Shown here piece by piece: positions 1 through 4,873 of a stretch of DNA of 7,428 bases; the first letter of the stretch is position 1, and every line of letters begins with the position of its first letter. The position numbers were made by a program, and so were the translations under genes. Source of the stretch: Acetobacteraceae bacterium (GTDB lineage Bacteria; Pseudomonadota; Alphaproteobacteria; Acetobacterales; Acetobacteraceae); contig PLSZ01000114.1 in NCBI GenBank assembly GCA_003164305.1, positions 1 to 7,428 of the forward strand, read 5' to 3'. The notes below the pieces were generated by a model, which saw only the letters and a list, made by a program, of their open reading frames with translations, was not told where the DNA came from and searched no databases.

Positions 1-7
1 CCAACAA

Positions 8-47
8 GCCGGAGGATGACGAATTTCAGGCCGGAGGATGACGAATT
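8..47. repeat. Short tandem repeat, 18-base core with 22-base period, at the window edge
   Basis: The 18-mer gccggaggatgacgaatt occurs at 8-25 and again, identically, at 30-47, separated by four bases (tcag). The bases before the first copy (ccaacaa) differ from that spacer, so the array may end here or continue to the left beyond the window. The core ccggaggatga resembles one arm of the palindromic intergenic elements (cgtcatcctccgg...) that I recall from several alphaproteobacterial genomes, but the opposite arm is not in view, so that identity is inference. The 11-mer ccggaggatga recurs on the minus strand at 4783-4793. The stretch from 48 to 227 holds no gene or clear terminator that I can support. 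Confidence 0.6.
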
Positions 48-227
48 GGGGAAGCCGATCGGCAAAATGAGAACGGCTGCTGGCGCCCGACTCCGGATTG
101 TTTGCCAGGTCACGTACGACCGCGCGTTATGCCAGGCTCCGACGCTGAGCACGGGTCTTGGCCAGGGTTGCCCACAGGTGCGTCGCTCGATCCCTTCCGA
201 AACGACAACGCCCACGCCCCGGCCCCG

Positions 228-2351
228 TTATATCTTGCACGCCGGATTGGCGATCTCGACCCGCCGGTTCTGGGCGCGGCCCTCGTCGGTCGCGTTGGCC
301 GCGATCGGCCTCGTCTTACCGTAGCCCCGCGCGGTCAGCCTTGCCGGCACGACGTTTTGCCGCGTCAGCCAGGTCACGACCGAACGCGCCCGTGCCTCCG
401 AGAGCGGCTGGTTGTAGGCGTCGCTACCGACATTGTCGGTATGCCCCTGGATCTCCAGCTTCAGCGTCGGGTCCTGTGTCATGAGTGCCGCGACCTGACG
501 CAGCACCGCGTCGGATTCCGGCTTCAGCGTCGATTTGTTGAAATCGAACAGCACGCCGGTCAGCGCCAGGTGGCACCTGGCGCCCAGATCGGCGGCGAGC
601 TGATTCTGGCCCATGGTCGCATCGGCCACCCTGATGCTGTAGGCGGTCTCGGCCAGATGCAGCGTGGCCCAGATGTTACGGCCGTTGTCGCCGTAATGAG
701 CCGACAAATTCACGCCGGCCGCGTGCAGCTCGCTGACGATGGACCAGTGCGCCCGCAGCAGCGCGGTATGATAGAGGCCGAGCAACTGGGCCAGACCGAG
801 CCCCGGCGGGGATTGATACTCCTTCAGGATCGAGCCATTGGCGACCAGCTCCGGCTGCTTCGCATCGGCCGGCTGAATATAGAAGGGCGCCGGATCGGCC
901 CTGCCCGCGATCAGCGTGGATCCAGGCACCGAGGGCAGCCAGGGGAAGTCGCCCTGGTCCGCCTTGACCGGCTCGGCCGTTGCCGCGGGCGGCGGCAGGG
1001 TCAGCTGAGGCAGGGTCAGCTGGGGCACGGTCTGCTGGGGCGGCACGGGTGTCGGTGGTGGCTGCTCCGCGACCGTCCGCGCCGCCTTCATGCTCGATTT
1101 GAACGGCGCGATCTGTAGCAGCGCGACATGCACGCCGTTGCCGTTGGCCGGCCAGACATGAACCCAGGATTCCACGCCGTCCGCGTTCTGGGTGGCGAAC
1201 ACGTCCGCGTTCTCGTTCCGGTTCGCGTTGGTGATGGTCCAACCTTCGTCCGGGAGGGCCAGGGCGTAGTTCTTCATGATCTCGAGGTCGGTCTTGTTGG
1301 GGGTGCCAGTCGTGAGCGCATAGTCCTGCCGGCAGGTCTTGCCGGTCTTGGTGACAGTCTTGGCCTGGCCATTCTCAACCGCGCGGAATTCGAGCGAAGC
1401 ATAGGGCTTCTGCTCCGGCGGCCGGTCGGCCGCGAAATCCCGCAAGCCGCGGATCGGCGCGCAATCCCGCGCGGTGAGCGGCACGAGGCTGGGATGGAAC
1501 GGCTCGATCCGCAGCAGCAGGACATGCGCCCCGTTGCCGTTGGACGGCCAGACATGAAGCCAGGATTCGACGCCGTCCTTGGTCAGGGTGGCGAAGATCT
1601 CCTGCTCTTCGGCCCGATTCGTGTTCGTGATGGTCCAGCCCTCCTGAGGCAGGGCCTGGGCGTAATTCTTCATGATCTCGAGGTCGGTCTTGTTGGGGAT
1701 ACCAGTCCTGAGCGCGTAGTGCTGCAGGCAGGTCGCGCCCGATTTCTGGACCACCTTGGAAGCCTTGTCCTCGACCACGCGGAACTCCGCGGCGGAGAAG
1801 GTCCGGGTCTGCGGCGGCTGGTCGGTGGCGAAATCCCGCAGGCCGCGGATCGGCGCGCAGTCCGCCGCGGTGACCGCGGGGGCGAGGGTCGGTTCGAACG
1901 CCGCCACCTGAAGTACCATAATATGCAGCGCGTTGCCGTTGGACGGCCAGACATGCGCCCAGTACTCGACGCCACCTTGGGTCATGGTGGCGAATATCTC
2001 GTTCTCCGGCGCCCGGTTGGGGTTGGTGACGCGGAAGCCCAGGCTCGGGAGGCCGTCAGCGTAGTTGCGCATGATCTCGAGATCGGTCGAGCGCGGCATG
2101 CCCTGCCTGAGCGCGTAATGCTGTAAGCAGGTCTTGCCTGATTTCTCGATCGTCTTGTAGTCGGCGCCGTCGAGCGCACGGAACGGCTCGGCGGCGAAAA
2201 CCCACGTTTGCGGCGCCGCCGAGGCCTCAAAATTCTCCAGCGAGCCGATCGGCGCGCAATCGCCGAAGGCGGCCGCGCGGGCGGGTGTCCAACCAAACAA
2301 AAGTCCTGAAGCGAGACACGACCAAATAAGAAGAAGTCCCCGCGCGCGCAT
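228..2351 (-). CDS. Exported OmpA-family protein with three tandem ~132-residue repeats
   Basis: This 707-residue protein probably sits in the periplasm and anchors to peptidoglycan through its C-terminal OmpA domain. Residues 1-27 form a signal peptide (basic start, hydrophobic core, cleavage near ARA-A). Three homologous copies begin with DCAPI at residues 31, 164 and 296. Each holds a second Cys in TC(L/R)Q(H/D)YAL, then DLEIM(K/R)NYA, a G(W/F).(I/V)TN motif and HVWP(S/A)NGN. Residues about 422-468 are a Pro/Gln-rich linker, and 469-580 look like a degenerate fourth copy. The OmpA domain (about 593-702) begins near LFDFNKSTLKPES and carries GHTDN and GRAQNRRVEI, which hold the usual Asp and Arg for diaminopimelate binding. 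ATG at 2351 is preferred over GTG at 2402 because it has a ribosome site and directly starts the signal peptide. The gene appears monocistronic. OmpA-family membership is firm. The function of the repeated domain is unknown; it vaguely recalls DUF4892-type modules, which I cannot confirm. Confidence 0.93.
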   Translation of the reverse strand: MRARGLLLIWSCLASGLLFGWTPARAAAFGDCAPIGSLENFEASAAPQTWVFAAEPFRALDGADYKTIEKSGKTCLQHYALRQGMPRSTDLEIMRNYADGLPSLGFRVTNPNRAPENEIFATMTQGGVEYWAHVWPSNGNALHIMVLQVAAFEPTLAPAVTAADCAPIRGLRDFATDQPPQTRTFSAAEFRVVEDKASKVVQKSGATCLQHYALRTGIPNKTDLEIMKNYAQALPQEGWTITNTNRAEEQEIFATLTKDGVESWLHVWPSNGNGAHVLLLRIEPFHPSLVPLTARDCAPIRGLRDFAADRPPEQKPYASLEFRAVENGQAKTVTKTGKTCRQDYALTTGTPNKTDLEIMKNYALALPDEGWTITNANRNENADVFATQNADGVESWVHVWPANGNGVHVALLQIAPFKSSMKAARTVAEQPPPTPVPPQQTVPQLTLPQLTLPPPAATAEPVKADQGDFPWLPSVPGSTLIAGRADPAPFYIQPADAKQPELVANGSILKEYQSPPGLGLAQLLGLYHTALLRAHWSIVSELHAAGVNLSAHYGDNGRNIWATLHLAETAYSIRVADATMGQNQLAADLGARCHLALTGVLFDFNKSTLKPESDAVLRQVAALMTQDPTLKLEIQGHTDNVGSDAYNQPLSEARARSVVTWLTRQNVVPARLTARGYGKTRPIAANATDEGRAQNRRVEIANPACKI
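996..1040 (-). repeat. 15-base tandem repeat encoding a PQxTx pentapeptide linker
   Basis: Three consecutive 15-base units lie at 996-1010, 1011-1025 and 1026-1040. The first two differ at one base and the third differs from the second at two. On the coding (minus) strand they translate in order as PQQTV, PQLTL and PQLTL, followed by PPP. They form the core of the Pro/Gln-rich linker between the repeated domains and the rest of the OmpA-family protein. As an in-frame unit its copy number could vary between strains without breaking the gene. Confidence 0.8.
1089..2261 (-). repeat. Three in-frame tandem repeats (399, 396 and ~378 bases) within the OmpA-family gene
   Basis: The copies run 2261-1863, 1862-1467 and 1466-about 1089, encoding residues 31-163, 164-295 and 296-about 421. 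Copies 2 and 3 are the closest pair. A 33-base block is identical between 1666-1698 and 1270-1302, exactly 396 bases (132 codons) apart. Copy 1 differs in that block but shares about 24 identical bases with copy 2 around the HVWPSNGN codons (near 1550 and 1950). Fully in-frame spacing and graded similarity point to stepwise domain duplication with the 2/3 duplication the more recent. The identical block could support recombination that changes copy number. Confidence 0.9.
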
Positions 2352-2357
2352 GTTCTG

Positions 2358-2365
2358 CTCTCCCC
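2358..2365 (-). promoter_or_regulatory. Ribosome binding site deciding the start of the OmpA-family gene
   Basis: On the minus strand GGGGAGAG lies here, with its GGAG core eight bases before the ATG at 2351-2349. This supports translation from that ATG, which begins the signal peptide directly. The GTG at 2402 would add 17 polar residues before the signal peptide. Confidence 0.7.
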
Positions 2366-2410
2366 AATGATGCTGCTCGTTCGACCAGCGACGACCCAGC
2401 ACGTCACTTT

Positions 2411-2416
2411 AGTGTA
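2411..2416 (-). promoter_or_regulatory. Possible -10 element of the OmpA-family gene
   Basis: The minus strand reads TACACT here, matching four of six bases of the sigma-70 -10 consensus, about 60 bases ahead of the ATG in an otherwise GC-rich stretch. No convincing -35 is found at 16-18 bases spacing, so this is a weak candidate only. Confidence 0.22.
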
Positions 2417-2576
2417 CCAACCAGGCTCGACGCGGCGGTCATTGAGCAGTCACCCGCGTCGGCGACCCGGTTTTTCACGCATTGTGCAACGAAGGGCGCG
2501 GGTCACCGATAGTCCGCCCCCATCGAGTGTTTCGGCTCCCATCCTGGTGGATCGGACCGTTTGAGGCCATACCAGG

Positions 2577-2619
2577 GTGGGCGAGCGCGAAGCGCCAATC
2601 AACGATCGCATTCGCCCAC
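2577..2619. repeat. Inverted repeat with nested hairpin, possible dispersed palindromic element
   Basis: GTGGGCGA at 2577-2584 pairs perfectly with TCGCCCAC at 2612-2619. Immediately inside the left arm, GCGC at 2585-2588 and GCGC at 2592-2595 form a second small hairpin around GAA. Palindromes built on gggtgggc...gcccac are common intergenic repeats in alphaproteobacteria such as Bradyrhizobium as I recall them, so a degraded member of such a family is plausible. A chance hairpin in GC-rich DNA is not excluded. No T-run follows on either strand, so a terminator role is unlikely. Confidence 0.4.
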
Positions 2620-2962
2620 GGCCCGATCGAGCGCGGCGCCCGTCGCCAGCGACCGCCTGGACGCGGGCCGCCAGGGCCGGATTGGCGATATCCCGCGCTT
2701 CGGTCCATCGCGTGCGTCCCGAGCAGGATCGCGGTTCGCGGCCCAGAGCTAACGGTGCCGCTGAGCGCTGACGATATCGCGGAGGCGGCGACCGGGAGCG
2801 ACAGGGTCGCGGGTTACGACCGTGGCGCGAGGGGAGTTCGCTGTCGCGTCCCCATCGCGAGCCGCTATATGAGCCGCATGCGAGACCTTGCAACGCCAGG
2901 CGCTTTCGACCGTATCCGGGTTCGCCGAGAGAGCGCCCAGTACCGGCGCGGGGCGGCCGGCG

Positions 2963-3613
2963 ATGACGGCTGATCCGCCCCTCCCACCGCGATTCCCGCC
3001 GACCGTGGGGGCAATCCTCGCGGGCGGCCTCGCGCGGCGTCTGGGCGGCGGCGACAAGAGCCTGCGCATGGTCGGAGGCAGATCCGTGCTGAGCCGGCTG
3101 GTCGACCGGCTGGCGCCGTGCGTGACCCGATTGATCATCAACGCCAACGATGACCCGGGCCGCTTCGAAGCGCTCGGGCTGGCGGTCGTCGCCGATGGTT
3201 CGCCGGATCGTCCCGGACCGCTCGCCGGCGTCCTCGCCGCGCTGGAGTGGACCGCCGCGGCCGATCCGGCGATCGAGTGGGTGGTGACCGTCCCCGGCGA
3301 TGCCCCGTTTACGCCGCCCGACCTGGTTCCCCGGCTGCACGCCGCGCGTCTTCGCGAACAGGCCGTCCTTGCCTGCGCCGGCTCTCTGGGCCGCGCCCAT
3401 CCGGTCGCGGGACTATGGCCCGTGTCCATTCGGCATGAGCTTCGCGACGCGGTGGCGGATCAGGGCATTCGCCGTGTCCGCCAGTTCACCGGGCGTTACG
3501 CGTGCGCGGTCGAGCAATGGGGAACCGATCCCGTGGATCCGTTCTTCAACGTCAACACGCCTGAGGACCTGGCCGAAGCGGATCGTCTGGCCGCCGTTCA
3601 TCCGGAACTTTGA
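2963..3613 (+). CDS. mobA: Molybdenum cofactor guanylyltransferase MobA
   Basis: This cytoplasmic enzyme transfers GMP from GTP to Mo-molybdopterin, giving the MGD form of the cofactor used by DMSO-reductase-family enzymes. The 216-residue protein is close to the usual 190-210. The nucleotide-binding loop is seen at 19-32 (LAGGLARRLGGGDK), followed by LIINAN at 57-62, a PGPLAG turn at 84-89 and VPGDAPF at 110-116, whose Asp is the expected Mg2+ ligand. HPVAGLWPV and a C-terminal FNVNTPEDL at 195-203 are also family hallmarks. ATG at 2963 is chosen because it begins about 18 residues before the LAGG loop. A GGGG run nine bases upstream is only a weak ribosome site. A TTG at 2888 would add 25 residues without family support. 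No other molybdenum cofactor gene is nearby, and it converges on the following oxidoreductase across 80 bases. The related CTP enzyme MocA is less likely. Confidence 0.92.
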   Translation: MTADPPLPPRFPPTVGAILAGGLARRLGGGDKSLRMVGGRSVLSRLVDRLAPCVTRLIINANDDPGRFEALGLAVVADGSPDRPGPLAGVLAALEWTAAADPAIEWVVTVPGDAPFTPPDLVPRLHAARLREQAVLACAGSLGRAHPVAGLWPVSIRHELRDAVADQGIRRVRQFTGRYACAVEQWGTDPVDPFFNVNTPEDLAEADRLAAVHPEL

Positions 3614-3693
3614 CACCAACCGAACGACAGAACGACACATCGTGGCGTTTGGTGGAAGCGGATCGGTGAGCAACCGGCGGCCCGACCACGCCG

Positions 3694-4725
3694 TCACCCG
3701 CCGTGATCGAGTTTGCCCTCGGCGAGCCGGCCCAGCGCGGTGTGGATTTTACGGTCAATCTCGATGCCTTCCCGGATGAGACGCGCGCGTGTGCGGTAGC
3801 CGCGCTCTCCAGGAATGCGGATTTCGTCCACACCCGGCCGGCGTGGCGTGGCTTTGATCGTGTCGATACGATGGGCCACTTCGCGCCGATAATCCTCGGG
3901 CGGCAGAAACAGGTCCGGTTTGAACGCCATGAACATGTAGCCGCCCACGTCGCCGGCGGCGCGCGTCCCGGCGGCCAGGGCGCCAAGCGCGTCCATGGCC
4001 AAAGCGAGACCGAAGCCCTTGTAGCCACCCTCCGGGCCGCCGAATGGAAGCAGCGCGCCCTGAAGGGCGATGTTCGCGTCCGTGGTCGGCCGGCCGTCTG
4101 GCCCGAGCGCGACCCCTTCCGGCAGAGGCGCGCCGAGACGGGCGCGGAACTTGAGGTCGGTTCCCATGAACGCCGATGTGCCCACGTCGATGACGAAAGG
4201 ATCGCCGGCGGTTGGAAACCCGAAGGCGATCGGGTTGGTGCCAAGCGCCGGCCGGGACCCTCCGAACGGGGCCACCGCCGGCGGCGCCGCCACGGTGTGG
4301 ATCACGACGAGGCCGGCCCGGGCGATCATTTCGCAGTAATAGGCGCTGCGTCCGGTCATCCAGGTGTTGCCGAGGCAGACGATGGCGAGGCCGCTCGCTG
4401 TCGCCCGCTCGATGGTCGCCTGACTGGCGTGGTAGGCGGCGATCATGCCGCTATTGTTGCCGCCGTCGAGCAGCGCCGTTGACGGGGTCTCCCGCAGCAC
4501 GGTGACAGGACGCCGGGGCTGGCGGAAATGGGCGTCGTCGATGACGTTCAGAAGTTTCGGCAGGCCGGAATACTCGTAACCGCAGAGCGCCGCGTCCAGC
4601 ACGTGGTCGGTCAGGATGCGCGCATCGTCGTCGTCATAGCCGGCGCCCCGCATCGCCGCTTCGCCAAGCGCGCGCGCTTCGGCGACCGTGAGGTGGACGC
4701 GGTCTTTGGCGGTGTCATCGGTCAT
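3694..4725 (-). CDS. Ldh-family (type 2 malate/L-lactate dehydrogenase) NAD(P)-dependent oxidoreductase, divergent active site
   Basis: This 343-residue cytoplasmic protein belongs to the Ldh_2 family (malate/lactate, ureidoglycolate and imine-reducing dehydrogenases), which has a non-Rossmann NAD(P) fold. Family signatures are LGTNPIAFGFP at 161-171, DVGTS near 180-184, LPEGVALGPDGRPTTD at 201-216, GGYKGFGLALAMD at 233-245 and a C-terminal PGVDEIRIPGERG. Length is normal. The usual N-terminal SHGxxR motif is replaced by GYEYSGLPK at 49-57, and the usual S-H-F-G motif is LGNTWMTGRSAYY at 118-130. Both histidines normally placed in the active site are therefore absent. The scaffold is intact and shows no frameshift, so it looks like a distinct functional subfamily rather than a decayed gene, but its substrate cannot be named. 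ATG at 4725 has TGAGGA seven bases upstream. It diverges from the binding-protein gene and may share its control region. Confidence 0.88.
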   Translation of the reverse strand: MTDDTAKDRVHLTVAEARALGEAAMRGAGYDDDDARILTDHVLDAALCGYEYSGLPKLLNVIDDAHFRQPRRPVTVLRETPSTALLDGGNNSGMIAAYHASQATIERATASGLAIVCLGNTWMTGRSAYYCEMIARAGLVVIHTVAAPPAVAPFGGSRPALGTNPIAFGFPTAGDPFVIDVGTSAFMGTDLKFRARLGAPLPEGVALGPDGRPTTDANIALQGALLPFGGPEGGYKGFGLALAMDALGALAAGTRAAGDVGGYMFMAFKPDLFLPPEDYRREVAHRIDTIKATPRRPGVDEIRIPGERGYRTRARLIREGIEIDRKIHTALGRLAEGKLDHGG

Positions 4726-4732
4726 GATCGTA

Positions 4733-4738
4733 TCCTCA
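4733..4738 (-). promoter_or_regulatory. Ribosome binding site of the Ldh-family gene
   Basis: The minus strand carries TGAGGA here, seven bases before the ATG at 4725-4723. This supports the start chosen for the oxidoreductase. Confidence 0.65.
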
Positions 4739-4839
4739 GTTGCATGTTGGGGCGTCCCCGCGCCTGGTCAGCGCCGTTTCGTTCATCCTCCGGTATATCC
4801 AAGGCTCTTAACGGCCCTCGACCCCCGTCCCCGCTGCTG

Positions 4840-4859
4840 GCACAGTTGTGCATCGCAAC
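4840..4859. promoter_or_regulatory. Candidate operator: overlapping inverted repeats before the binding-protein gene
   Basis: GCACA and TGTGC flank a two-base centre at 4840-4851. Overlapping it, GTTGTGCATCGCAAC at 4845-4859 is an imperfect palindrome with GTTG/CAAC outer arms. The pair ends directly against the AAGGG ribosome site (4860-4864) of the plus-strand gene, inside the 148-base divergent interval. A bound regulator here could block the binding-protein transcript. The arms are short and no regulator gene is in the window, so this is a suggestion only. Confidence 0.25.
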
Positions 4860-4873
4860 AAGGGTTCGTGCCC

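Larger units (their letters stand above)
2403..2962. other. Gene-poor region between the OmpA-family gene and mobA
   Basis: About 560 bases carry no reading frame that looks like a real protein. The open frames here translate to Arg-, Gly- and Pro-rich strings without family motifs, and several run antisense into mobA. The region must hold the promoters of the two divergent flanking genes. It also contains the hairpin-forming segment at 2577-2619 and a looser inverted repeat (ACCCGCG at 2452-2458 against CGCGGGT at 2497-2503). No tRNA, riboswitch or transposase remnant could be recognised by eye. Confidence 0.55.

Noticed and set aside
102..2126. Two long plus-strand open frames (102-1118 and 1128-2126) opposite the OmpA-family gene
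   Set aside because: They are antisense shadows in GC-rich DNA. Their translations are rich in Arg, Gly and His, show no family motifs, and repeat only because the true gene beneath them repeats.
2316..2351. The Cys at residue 12 of the OmpA-family signal peptide as a lipobox
   Set aside because: The preceding residues are L-I-W-S, which do not fit the L-[AS]-[GA]-C lipobox, and a normal signal-peptidase site (ARA-A) lies downstream.
2888..2916. TTGCAA (2888) with GTATC as a mobA promoter
   Set aside because: The -10 match is poor, so the pairing is not better than chance in this sequence.
2482..2973. A 163-codon plus-strand frame ahead of mobA as a possible small gene
   Set aside because: The translation is Arg/Pro/Gly-rich with no recognisable motif, it overlaps the mobA start in another frame, and no good ribosome site precedes it.
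2450..3429. Long minus-strand frames across the gene-poor interval and antisense to mobA
   Set aside because: Low-complexity Arg/Gly/Ser/Pro translations with no domain. They overlap the well-supported mobA completely.
3614..3654. CACCAA/TTGGTG stem between mobA and the convergent oxidoreductase, with a GAACGACA tandem duplication inside, as a terminator
   Set aside because: The stem is only six base pairs with a 29-base loop and no T-run follows on either strand, so intrinsic termination cannot be supported.
3703..4482. A 259-codon plus-strand open frame opposite the Ldh-family gene
   Set aside because: It lacks motifs and a plausible ribosome site, while the minus-strand frame matches a known family along its full length.
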